A stretch of 64,000 nt of DNA from the NCBI RefSeq assembly GCF_017833295.1, contig NZ_JAFIBW010000001.1:5456001-5520000 (forward strand), in the 5' to 3' direction. A model generated the notes under the pieces. The model did not search any database, had not been told where the DNA came from, and was given only the letters and a program-made list of their open reading frames with translations. Position numbers and translations under genes: made by a program. The DNA comes from Methylobacterium sp. PvR107 (lineage in GTDB: Bacteria > Pseudomonadota > Alphaproteobacteria > Rhizobiales > Beijerinckiaceae). Position 1 is the stretch's first letter. The number at the start of each line of letters is the position of its first letter. Of this stretch, positions 38,169 through 45,602 are shown in pieces.

Positions 38169-39290
38169 CTACACCCGCATCGGCATCAGCACGTAGAGGG
38201 CAGCAGCACCCTCGCGGTCCTGAATCAACGTCGGCGAGCCCGGGTCGGCGAGCTTGAACAGGGCGGTGTCGCCCTCGAGCTGCGCCGTGATGTCGAGCAG
38301 ATAGCGGGCATTGAATCCGATATCGAGGTTAGCCGCCTCGTAATCGACGTCGAGCTCCTCCGTGGCGCTGCCCGAATCCGGGTTGTTCACCGACAGCGCG
38401 AGGCGCCCCTCGGCGAGCCCGAGCTTCACGGCGCGCCCGCGCTCGGACGAGATGGTCGAGACCCGGTCGACCGCCTTGGCGAAGGCGTCGCGCTCCACGG
38501 TCAGCCGCTTGTCGTTGTTGGCCGGGATTACCCGCTGATAATCCGGGAAGGTGCCGTCGATCAGCTTGGAGATCAGGGTCAGGCCGCCGGCGAAGCGCAG
38601 GCGGATCTTGGCGGGCGACAGGTCGACCGCGACGGTCTCGCCGCCATCGTCGAGGAGCTTCTGGATCTCGGCCACCGCCTTGCGCGGCACGATCACGCCG
38701 GGCATTCCGACGCTGCCCTGCGGCGCCGGGATCTCGACCCGCGCGAGCCGATGGCCGTCGGTGGCTACGGCCCGCATCACCGGGCCGGCCTCGGTCTCCA
38801 GCGTGTGCAGGTAGATGCCGTTGAGGTAATAGCGCGTCTCCTCGGTGGAGATCGCGAACTGGGTCTTGTCGATCAGGCGCTTGAGGTCGCCGCTCGCGAT
38901 CTCAAAGCCGTGGGGCATCTCGCCGGCGGCGAGATCCGGGAAATCGCCTTCCGGCAGGGCGCCCAGCGCGAAGCGCGAGCGGCCGGACCGGATCGTCATC
39001 TGGCCAGCCTCGCCGCCGGTCTCCAGGGAGACCTGCGCGCCGTCGGGGAGCTTGCGCACGATGTCGTAGATCACATGCGCCGGCACCGTGGTGGCGCCCG
39101 CGTCGGCGACGTCGGCCGGAACCCCCTCGGTAACCTCGATGTCGAGATCGGTGGCGCGGAGCTGCAGGCTCGAGCCTTCCGAGCGCAGCAGAACGTTCGA
39201 CAGGATCGGGATCGTGTTGCGGCGCTCGACGACCCGGTGCACGTGGCCGAGCGACCTGAGCAGGGCCGCGCGCTCGACAGTGACTCTCAT
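38169..39290 (-). CDS. dnaN: DNA polymerase III beta sliding clamp
   Basis: 373 residues, three clamp domains. MRVTVERAALLRSLGHVHRV and RRNTIPILSNVLL at the start, and the C-terminal Y-V-LMPMRV that lies near the protein-binding pocket, identify it. Ring-shaped processivity factor for replication. dnaA is not upstream in this window: a divergent MHS transporter gene is. The 219-nt divergent spacer presumably contains its promoter. Confidence 0.97.
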   Translation of the reverse strand: MRVTVERAALLRSLGHVHRVVERRNTIPILSNVLLRSEGSSLQLRATDLDIEVTEGVPADVADAGATTVPAHVIYDIVRKLPDGAQVSLETGGEAGQMTIRSGRSRFALGALPEGDFPDLAAGEMPHGFEIASGDLKRLIDKTQFAISTEETRYYLNGIYLHTLETEAGPVMRAVATDGHRLARVEIPAPQGSVGMPGVIVPRKAVAEIQKLLDDGGETVAVDLSPAKIRLRFAGGLTLISKLIDGTFPDYQRVIPANNDKRLTVERDAFAKAVDRVSTISSERGRAVKLGLAEGRLALSVNNPDSGSATEELDVDYEAANLDIGFNARYLLDITAQLEGDTALFKLADPGSPTLIQDREGAAALYVLMPMRV

Positions 39291-39509
39291 CGCAATACTC
39301 GAATGGTGTGGGCGGCGCCGCGGCCGGCAGCCGTCGCGGAATATGGCCGTTCAGCTTGGCGAAGGGGGCTCGGGAACGCAAGGCCGCCATGGGTGCGTCG
39401 CACAGCGACCTCGGTCTTCCCTTTGCCGCCATGTCGGATTCAGGGTTTCCGTGCACGCCGCCCCGTGCGAAAGCGCCGCAACCGAACCGAGACCGTCCCC
39501 GTCCAGATC

Positions 39510-40814
39510 ATGCTGCAGACCGTCGAGACCGCAGGCGCCACAGGTGCCGCACCAAGTGCCGGGAGGATCCTGGCCGCAAGCTTTGTCGGGACGGCGATCG
39601 AGTTCTTCGATTTCTACATCTACGCCACCGCCACCGCCCTTGTGATCGGGCCGGTCTTCTTCCCCGCCGGCGCGCCGGGCGTACAGCAGCTCAGCGCCTT
39701 CGCGACCTTCGCCATCGCGTTCATCGCGCGGCCGGTGGGTGCGGCCCTGTTCGGGCATTTCGGCGACCGGGTCGGCCGCAAGGCGACGCTGGTCGCGTCC
39801 CTGCTGATCATGGGCCTGTCCACCGTCCTGATCGGCTGCCTGCCGACTTACGCGACGGCCGGCTGGTGGGCCCCGGCGGCGCTCTGCGTGCTGCGCTGCG
39901 GGCAGGGCATCGGGTTCGGCGGGGAATGGGGCGGGGCGGCCCTGCTGGCGGTGGAGAACGCGCCGCCGGGCAAGCGCGCGTGGTACGGGATCTTCCCGCA
40001 GCTCGGCGCACCGGTCGGCTTCATCCTGGCCAATCTCGGCTTCCTGGGCCTGAGCTTCGGCCTGTCACCCGAGAGCTTCCAGGCCTGGGGCTGGCGCCTG
40101 CCGTTCCTGGCCTCCGCCGCCCTGGTCGGCGTCGGGCTCTACGTGCGCCTGAAGCTTACCGAGACACCTGCCTTCAAGGCCGCGCTGAGCGAGGCCCACC
40201 CCGAGCGCGTTCCCTTCGCCACCATGCTGACACAGCACGGGCGCGCGGTCCTGATGGGCACCTTCGCCATGGTGGCGGTCTACGCGGTGTTCTACCTGTC
40301 GACCGTCTTCGCCCTGGGCTACGGCACCGGCACGCTCGGCTACACGCGGCCGAGCTTCCTGCTGTTCGAGTGCATCGCCGTCTGCTTCATGGCGCTGGGC
40401 ACCGTGGTCTCGGGCGCCGCCGCCGACCGGTTCGGGCGCCGGCCGGTGCTGCTCTCCGGCATGGCCGCGGTGTTCCTGCTGGGCTTCCTGATGGGGCCGA
40501 TGCTGGGCACCGCCGCCGGCAGCGGGACGTGGCCGCCGGTCCTCGGCTTCCTGTGCCTCAGCCTCCTGGCGATGGGCTGGGTGTTCGGCCCGATGGGCGC
40601 CCTGCTGCCGGAGCTGTTCCCGACCCGGGTGCGCTACACCGGCGCCTCGGTCACCTACAATCTCGCGGGGATCCTGGGCGCATCCGGAGCGCCCTACATC
40701 GCCCAGGAGCTCGCGGCCTATGGTGGGATCGGCTTCGTCGGGATCTACCTGGCGGTCGCCGCGACTCTCAGCTTCGTCGCCGTCCTGGCGATGCCGGAGA
40801 CGTCGGGCCGCTAG
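39510..40814 (+). CDS. MHS-family MFS transporter (metabolite:H+ symporter)
   Basis: 434 residues, 12 helices. AASFVGTAIEFFDFYIYATA at the N-terminus, RPVGAALFGHFGDRVGRKAT in loop 2-3, and CGQGIGFGGEWGGAALL in TM4 are the ShiA/ProP-like MHS subfamily motifs. It imports a small organic acid or osmolyte with protons; which one is not readable. ATG 39510 has no clear Shine-Dalgarno. The TAG stop lies in CTAG shared with the opposite gene. Confidence 0.86.
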   Translation: MLQTVETAGATGAAPSAGRILAASFVGTAIEFFDFYIYATATALVIGPVFFPAGAPGVQQLSAFATFAIAFIARPVGAALFGHFGDRVGRKATLVASLLIMGLSTVLIGCLPTYATAGWWAPAALCVLRCGQGIGFGGEWGGAALLAVENAPPGKRAWYGIFPQLGAPVGFILANLGFLGLSFGLSPESFQAWGWRLPFLASAALVGVGLYVRLKLTETPAFKAALSEAHPERVPFATMLTQHGRAVLMGTFAMVAVYAVFYLSTVFALGYGTGTLGYTRPSFLLFECIAVCFMALGTVVSGAAADRFGRRPVLLSGMAAVFLLGFLMGPMLGTAAGSGTWPPVLGFLCLSLLAMGWVFGPMGALLPELFPTRVRYTGASVTYNLAGILGASGAPYIAQELAAYGGIGFVGIYLAVAATLSFVAVLAMPETSGR

Positions 40815-41029
40815 GCCCGGCCCGCTCCCGGCTCGAAGCGGCCGACGAACCGGGTCCGCTCCCACAGTTCGATCGTGTTGCGCTCGAGCATCGCGCGCAC
40901 GTGGCGCTTCGCCTGACTGTCGTCCTCGGCCGACACGACCTCGGCCGAGAAGACGCGTCCGGCACGGTCGAGCTTGAACGCCCGGTAGGCGCGGCTGCGA
41001 CGGGCGGTATCGGCGTTCAGGGCGAGCAT
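40811..41029 (-). CDS. Small protein of unknown function downstream of a CtrA box
   Basis: 72 residues, basic and soluble: MLALNADTARRSRAYRAFKL, then RVFSAEVVSAEDDSQAKRHV and ERNTIELWERTRFVGRFEPG. It may fold as a small alpha/beta unit. No family recognised. ATG 41029. Its stop and that of the MHS transporter use the same palindrome CTAG at 40811-40814. A perfect CtrA box lies 37 nt upstream, so it is probably under cell-cycle control (inference). It precedes no other gene. Confidence 0.65.
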   Translation of the reverse strand: MLALNADTARRSRAYRAFKLDRAGRVFSAEVVSAEDDSQAKRHVRAMLERNTIELWERTRFVGRFEPGAGRA

Positions 41030-41066
41030 CGGGTCAGCCTCCGAGCCCGAACGTTCCAGCAGAGGG

Positions 41067-41082
41067 TTAACTACGGGTTAAC
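41067..41082. promoter_or_regulatory. CtrA box TTAA-N7-TTAAC
   Basis: TTAACTACGGGTTAAC matches the full CtrA consensus TTAA-N7-TTAA and has the trailing C in both orientations. It sits 37 nt ahead of the 72-residue gene and beyond the 3' end of fliO, so the only gene it can serve by position is the small one. CtrA is the alphaproteobacterial cell-cycle regulator activated through CckA, encoded 6 kb away. Confidence 0.7.
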
Positions 41083-41109
41083 GGCGCAGCGCGACCGGAT
41101 TCGGCGCGC

Positions 41110-42345
41110 TCAGTTCCGCTTGTCGAGGGGCCGACCGAGCAACCGGGCGAACTCGGCCTCGATCTCCTCAACCGAGAACGGGTTGCCGGCCGATTTTGCG
41201 TCGGACCGGGCGGCCGGCGCCTCGAAGGCCGGAGCGGCCTTGGGCAAGACCGGCTGGGCCGGCGGCGAAGCGGGCACGGGCAACGCCGGAGCCGGGAGCG
41301 GCTCCGGCCCGACCGGACGTTCGGGCGCCGCGACCGGACGTTCGGGCGGCGCGACCGGTGCCGCCGGACTGTCCGGTGTTGCCGGCGTCGGTTCAGGCGC
41401 TGGCGGAAGGGAGGCCATGGCGGCCGCCACCGGATCGACGCCCTCCGGCACCGCGGACACCGGGGCGGGTGTGACGGCCGAGAACGGGCGCGAGAGCGCC
41501 GCCTGAAGCTGCCGCGCCATGTCGGACAGGATCGCCGGATCGACCGAGCGGCGTTCGGACGGGACGGCGAGGCTCGGGGCCTGCGCCGCTCCGGATTCGA
41601 CCAGCTCGGCCTCGCCCTTCCGCTCAGAGGCAGGACGCGGCGGGGACTCGACGAGCGGCGGCGCAGTCCGGCTCAGGATCCGCCGCGGGATCGTCGGCTC
41701 GCGGGGCGCTGGAGGCGGCGGGATGGGCAGGTCCGCGGCCGGATCTGGCCTGAGAGGTGCGGTGACATCCTGGCCGGGCTCATCACCGCCGAGCAGGGCG
41801 GCATCGAGCGGTAGGGTCACGGGCGGTGCGGCTGCGGAGCGCGGCACGGGCGGCGGCACGACCACCGGCATCGCGAAGCCCGGATCGAACAGGGGCTCCG
41901 CGCGGCGGCCTGCCGCCTCGGCGAGGGCACGCGGCGGCTCGGGCAGGCGCCCGCCCTGGACCAGGGGATCCGGCAGCGGCTCGTCGAGGGCATCCGGGGT
42001 CGGCTCCGACCGGAGGCTTGCCTCCGGCAATGGGCGCTGGCTGCGCTGGATGTTGCGCTCGACCACCACGTCGTTGGGGCCGCCCACCAGAAGCAGGTGC
42101 TCGACATTGTCCCGGCGCAGCAGGATCAGCTGGCGCGCCCGGTCGAGCTCGTAGACATCCACGATCCCGAGCCGGGGCTGCCGACCTCGTCCGCCGGCGC
42201 GCCCCGGCAACGCGAGGTTGCGTCCTGTGAGCCGCCGGACCGTGAAGACGATGGCCGCAAGCGCCGTAAAGATAACGGCGAAAATCACGACGTACTGGAC
42301 GATGGGGGAGCCGTCAGAACCGAACACGGATTGCAGCCATCGCAA
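41110..42345 (-). CDS. fliO: FliO-like flagellar biosynthesis protein with long proline-rich tail
   Basis: 411 residues if TTG 42345 is the start (RWLQSVFGSDGSPIVQY); ATG 42429 is possible but would put the start 6 nt from a CtrA box. One helix (about 14-36), then GRQPRLGIVDVYELDRARQ, LILLRRDNVEHLLLVGGPND and VVVERNI, the FliO core that helps assemble FliP in the export gate. The remaining 290 residues are rich in Pro, Ala and Glu and ordered only at the end (FSVEEIEAEFARLLGRPL). Typical FliO is 100-150 residues, so the tail is unusual. Divergent from flgB. Confidence 0.82.
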   Translation of the reverse strand: MRWLQSVFGSDGSPIVQYVVIFAVIFTALAAIVFTVRRLTGRNLALPGRAGGRGRQPRLGIVDVYELDRARQLILLRRDNVEHLLLVGGPNDVVVERNIQRSQRPLPEASLRSEPTPDALDEPLPDPLVQGGRLPEPPRALAEAAGRRAEPLFDPGFAMPVVVPPPVPRSAAAPPVTLPLDAALLGGDEPGQDVTAPLRPDPAADLPIPPPPAPREPTIPRRILSRTAPPLVESPPRPASERKGEAELVESGAAQAPSLAVPSERRSVDPAILSDMARQLQAALSRPFSAVTPAPVSAVPEGVDPVAAAMASLPPAPEPTPATPDSPAAPVAPPERPVAAPERPVGPEPLPAPALPVPASPPAQPVLPKAAPAFEAPAARSDAKSAGNPFSVEEIEAEFARLLGRPLDKRN

Positions 42346-42435
42346 AATTACGCACTCGCACGTTCCGGCCGCCGCTGGTCCGCGCCCGGCACGGCTTGTC
42401 CATACCACGCCGACGGGGCGGCAAGGCAAATGACG

Positions 42436-42451
42436 TTAAGAGTTCGTTAAC
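42436..42451. promoter_or_regulatory. CtrA box upstream of fliO
   Basis: TTAAGAGTTCGTTAAC on the plus strand; read on the fliO strand it is TTAA-CGAACTC-TTAAC, again the perfect consensus. It lies 90 nt before the TTG start of fliO, a normal distance for an activator site over a promoter, which favours that start over ATG 42429. Confidence 0.7.
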
Positions 42452-42818
42452 AGACCTTTTAACCTAGCGCTATCAAGACAATAGGTTGTGAAAGGGTCTG
42501 GCGCGGGCGCATCGCGAACCGGATGGCCGCACCCTGCACGGGTTGGCCCGCAGCCGCACGAACAGATGCGTCGGGCCGAGATCGGCATGACCGTCGGGCG
42601 ATGCGCGGCTGCCGTGCCCCTCAACCGTGGACGCAGAAATATCGCGGACATGTGAAACCTGATCTTCCGCATGCCGCCGACAGCGCTGCCGATCGGAAAC
42701 TCACGCGACCGGATCACCGGCAGAGCCCGCTATCTTTTACGGGATAAAATCTGGATATCTCCGCCGCGATCATCTGCCGAGGGCAATAAAGCTTAGGACA
42801 GTTCGTGTCGAGCGGTGT
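42452..42818. other. Gene-free stretch between fliO and flgB
   Basis: 367 nt in which I see no supported coding frame and no hairpin-terminator. Base composition is lower in GC near 42720-42830 (TATCTTTTACGGGATAAAATC, GGCAATAAAGC). It may hold the fliO promoter at its left end. Confidence 0.4.
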
Positions 42819-43028
42819 CTATTCATCGATTGGCCTGCAATAAAGCCTCGCCGCCGCCGTGCGGGCAGCCGCATCCCAGACGGCTGGCGGAACCGCCTCG
42901 GACCTCGTGAGCCAGACCACCTCATCGAGTGCGACAGGCGGCAGCGGCACGACCGGTTTTGAAGCGACGTCGGCCGTCGGCCCTGTCGCGCGACGATGCG
43001 CAAACGGCTTGGAGCGGCCCAGGATCAT
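42819..43028 (-). CDS. Possible micro-gene downstream of a CtrA box
   Basis: A 69-codon frame with ATG 43028 and stop TAG: MILGRSKPFAHRRATGPTAD, then VVPLPPVALDEVVWLTRSEA and WDAAARTAAARLYCRPIDE. High GC at third positions and a plausible helical second half favour coding. No homologue recognised, and the overlapping plus-strand frame looks worse. A CtrA box lies 37 nt upstream, the same distance as at the 72-residue gene. Shine-Dalgarno is weak (GGGCAG). Confidence 0.38.
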   Translation of the reverse strand: MILGRSKPFAHRRATGPTADVASKPVVPLPPVALDEVVWLTRSEAVPPAVWDAAARTAAARLYCRPIDE

Positions 43029-43065
43029 CGACTGCCCATCCGCCTCGGCCGGCGCGCCAAAAACT

Positions 43066-43081
43066 TTAACGCACCATTAAC
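43066..43081. promoter_or_regulatory. CtrA box upstream of flgB
   Basis: TTAACGCACCATTAACCAT: TTAA-N7-TTAAC at 43066-43081, its second half continuing as TTAACCAT, the extended consensus. It lies 61 nt before the TTG start of flgB and should drive the flgB-to-flhB operon. It could also serve the micro-gene that starts at 43028 on the other strand. Confidence 0.75.
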
Positions 43082-43142
43082 CATGCACACGGCAGATTTT
43101 GCCGAGCCCGCCGTCTGCGGCGCGGACCCGCCGGAGGCAACC

Positions 43143-43547
43143 TTGGCCCTCACTGACCTGCCCGTGCTCAGCATGCTGCGCACCCGGATGCAATGGGCCC
43201 AGGCGCGCCAGGGCATGATTGCCGAGAACGTGGCCAACGCCGACACGCCGGGATTCAAGCCCCGCGATCTCGTGGAGCCCCGCATGGACCGGGCAACCGG
43301 CACCATGGCCTCATCGTCGACGGCCCTGGCGCTGACCAGCCCAGCCCACATCGCCCCGGCCGGACAGGGGGCGGGCGACGCCGCGTCGAAGCGTGCGAAG
43401 GGCTTCGAGACGCGCCCGAGCGGCAACGCCGTCAACCTCGAGGACGAGATGATGAAGGCCGGCGACAACCAGTCCGACTACCAGCTCGCCGCATCGCTCT
43501 ATCAGCACAGCCTGACCACCCTGAAGATCGCGGTCGGCAAGAGCTGA
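43143..43547 (+). CDS. flgB: Flagellar basal-body rod protein FlgB
   Basis: 134 residues from TTG 43143: GGAGG precedes it by 5 nt and the product begins (M)ALTDLPVLSML as in other FlgB proteins. ATG 43083 is too close to the CtrA box to be the start. MIAENVANADTPGFKPRDL is the flagellar rod/hook N-terminal motif; SDYQLAASLYQHSLTTLKIAVGK is the C-terminal coiled coil. Proximal rod subunit, exported without a cleaved signal. First gene of the flagellar operon. Confidence 0.93.
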   Translation: MALTDLPVLSMLRTRMQWAQARQGMIAENVANADTPGFKPRDLVEPRMDRATGTMASSSTALALTSPAHIAPAGQGAGDAASKRAKGFETRPSGNAVNLEDEMMKAGDNQSDYQLAASLYQHSLTTLKIAVGKS

Positions 43548-43594
43548 GCGTCTGGCACACCGACTGTTCGGTCACGGCGCGGAGGGCCTGAACC

Positions 43595-44002
43595 ATGGAA
43601 TTCAGCAAGTCGCTCACGGTCGCGGCCGCCGGCCTCAAGGCTCAGTCCGGCCGGATGCGGATCATCGCCGAGAACATCGCCAACGCCGATTCCGCGCCGG
43701 CATCGCCGGGGGCGGAGCCCTATCGGCGCAAGATCCCGACCTTCACCAGCCATCTCGACGACGAGAGCGGGGCCCGGCTCGTGGAAGCCGGCCGCATCCG
43801 GCGCGACCCGTCGGCGTTCCGGACCAAGCTCGAGCCCGGCAACCCGGCGGCCAATGCCCGGGGCGAGGTGCAGATGCCCAACGTCAACGCGCTCATCGAG
43901 AACATGGACCTGCGCGAGGCCCAGCGCTCCTACGAGGCGAACCTCAACATGGTCACCTCGACCCGCAAGATGCTGGCGCAGACGCTGGCGATCCTGAAGT
44001 GA
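43595..44002 (+). CDS. flgC: Flagellar basal-body rod protein FlgC
   Basis: 135 residues. EFSKSLTVAAAGLKAQSGRM and IIAENIANADSAPASPG at the N-terminus, VNALIENMDLREAQRSYEAN and MLAQTLAILK at the C-terminus identify the rod protein FlgC. GGAGG lies 8 nt ahead of ATG 43595. It follows flgB by 47 nt. Confidence 0.95.
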   Translation: MEFSKSLTVAAAGLKAQSGRMRIIAENIANADSAPASPGAEPYRRKIPTFTSHLDDESGARLVEAGRIRRDPSAFRTKLEPGNPAANARGEVQMPNVNALIENMDLREAQRSYEANLNMVTSTRKMLAQTLAILK

Positions 44003-44034
44003 CCGCGTAGGGACGCACAGCAAGGATACTGGCC

Positions 44035-44349
44035 ATGGCTTCGAGCAACTTCGCGGCGGGCGCCTATGCGGCCGTCCAGGGGATGGCCTCCGGTCGCCCC
44101 GCCCCCCGGGTGCAGCCGGCGGCAGGGGCCGGCGGCGATTTCATGCAGCTTCTCGGGCAGACGCTGGACAACGTCGGCGATGCCGGGCGGCGGGCCGACG
44201 CGCAGGCCGTCTCGGCCGCGTCCGGCAAGGCCAATGTGGTCGACGTGGTCACAGCCGTCGCCGAGAGCGAGACCGCGCTCCAGACCATGGTCGCGGTGCG
44301 GGACCGGATGATCTCGGCCTACGAGGAAATCATGCGGATGCAGATTTGA
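44035..44349 (+). CDS. fliE: Flagellar hook-basal body complex protein FliE
   Basis: 104 residues. FMQLLGQTLDNVGDAGRRAD and VDVVTAVAESETALQTMVAV with YEEIMRMQI at the end match FliE, the junction between MS ring and rod. It lies 32 nt after flgC. A 126-nt spacer separates it from fliQ, long enough for an internal promoter, though none is clear. Confidence 0.93.
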   Translation: MASSNFAAGAYAAVQGMASGRPAPRVQPAAGAGGDFMQLLGQTLDNVGDAGRRADAQAVSAASGKANVVDVVTAVAESETALQTMVAVRDRMISAYEEIMRMQI

Positions 44350-44475
44350 CGCGAAGCCGTTCCCCGTCCCGGCGACCGGTTCGTCCAAACCGCTCGCCGG
44401 CGCGCATCCGCCGCGTCTCGCGCGGGAACCGCGCCGCCCGTCCCGCTTCGCAATCCTGGTACCAACGGCCCCCCA

Positions 44476-44742
44476 ATGACCGGCCTCGCCATTCTCGACA
44501 TCGCCCGCGACGGCATCTTCGTCTTCCTGAAGATCGCCGGACCGCTGATGCTCGTCTCCCTCGCCGTGGGGCTCGCCGTCTCGCTGGTCCAGGCCCTGAC
44601 CCAGGTCCAAGAGCAGACCCTGATCTACGTGCCCAAGATCGTGGCGGTCTTCGCCGCGCTGCTCTTGATGCTGCCCTTCATCGGTGACGCCATGGCCGGC
44701 TACATGGTCCGCATCGCCGCCCGGATCGCGGCGGGCGGCTGA
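44476..44742 (+). CDS. fliQ: Flagellar export gate protein FliQ
   Basis: 88 residues, two helices (FLKIAGPLMLVSLAVGLAVSL and a second). LVQALTQVQEQTLIYVPKIV is the conserved FliQ segment. It forms part of the FliPQR type III export gate in the inner membrane. fliP is not adjacent. Confidence 0.94.
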   Translation: MTGLAILDIARDGIFVFLKIAGPLMLVSLAVGLAVSLVQALTQVQEQTLIYVPKIVAVFAALLLMLPFIGDAMAGYMVRIAARIAAGG

Positions 44743-44793
44743 TGCACGATCCCGCCGCGACAGGGTCCAGATTCGCGTGCCATAGGGGCGGCG

Positions 44794-45555
44794 ATGAACC
44801 TGCTCGTGCCCGGGATCGCGTCGGCCTTTCTGATCACCTTCGCGCGTGTCGGCACCCTGATCATGCTGATGCCCGGGATCGGCGAGCAGACGGTGTCGCC
44901 GCGGCTGCGTCTGGCCTTCGCGCTGCTCACGACACTGGTGTTGTTCCCGTCCGTGCGCCCGCTGCTCGGCGGCACGGACGGTCTGGCCGGGCCCCGGCTG
45001 ATCGGGCTGCTGTTCGGGGAGACGATCATCGGGCTGGTGCTCGGCCTCACCGTGCGGATGGTGCTCGCCGCCCTGCAAACCGCCGGGGTGATCATCTCGG
45101 CGCAGCTCGGCCTGTCCTACGCGATGACGGTGGATCCGAGCCAAGGCGGCCAGCAGGTGGCGATCGGCAACTTCCTGTCGCTGCTCGGCATCACGCTGAT
45201 CTTCGCCGCCGACCTGCACCATCTCGCCATCGAGGGCTTGGCCCGCAGCTACGTCGTGCTGCCGCCCGACGGCGTGCCGGCCTTCTCGGACGCGCTGATG
45301 CTGGCGACCCGGGCGCTCGCCCGCGGCTTCACGTTGGCGGTCCAGATCTCCGGGCCGTTCATCGCCTTCGGCCTCCTGTTCAATCTCGGGCTCGGCGTGC
45401 TGTCGCGGCTGATGCCGCAATTGCAGGTGTTCTTCCTGGCGGTTCCGGCCTCGGTGCTGGCGGGGATGGTCATCCTGATGGGCGCCCTCGGCGTCATGAT
45501 GGGGGTCTTTCTGGACGATATCGGCCGGTATCTCGCCGCGTATGTCGGCCGGTGA
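44794..45555 (+). CDS. fliR: Flagellar export gate protein FliR
   Basis: 253 residues, about six helices. FLITFARVGTLIMLMPGIGE and SAQLGLSYAMTVDPSQGGQ are FliR hallmarks. It completes the export gate with FliP and FliQ and contacts FlhB, encoded next. It begins 51 nt after fliQ; flhB starts 47 nt later. Confidence 0.94.
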   Translation: MNLLVPGIASAFLITFARVGTLIMLMPGIGEQTVSPRLRLAFALLTTLVLFPSVRPLLGGTDGLAGPRLIGLLFGETIIGLVLGLTVRMVLAALQTAGVIISAQLGLSYAMTVDPSQGGQQVAIGNFLSLLGITLIFAADLHHLAIEGLARSYVVLPPDGVPAFSDALMLATRALARGFTLAVQISGPFIAFGLLFNLGLGVLSRLMPQLQVFFLAVPASVLAGMVILMGALGVMMGVFLDDIGRYLAAYVGR

Positions 45556-45602
45556 CCGTGGCCGCCCCGCTCCGCTTCCGCACGCGCTGAGGTCGATTTT
45601 CG

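Noticed and set aside
42859..43080. Plus-strand 73-codon frame opposite the micro-gene before flgB
   Set aside because: Ser/Thr/Gly-rich with no fold character, no ribosome binding site, and it runs through the CtrA box.
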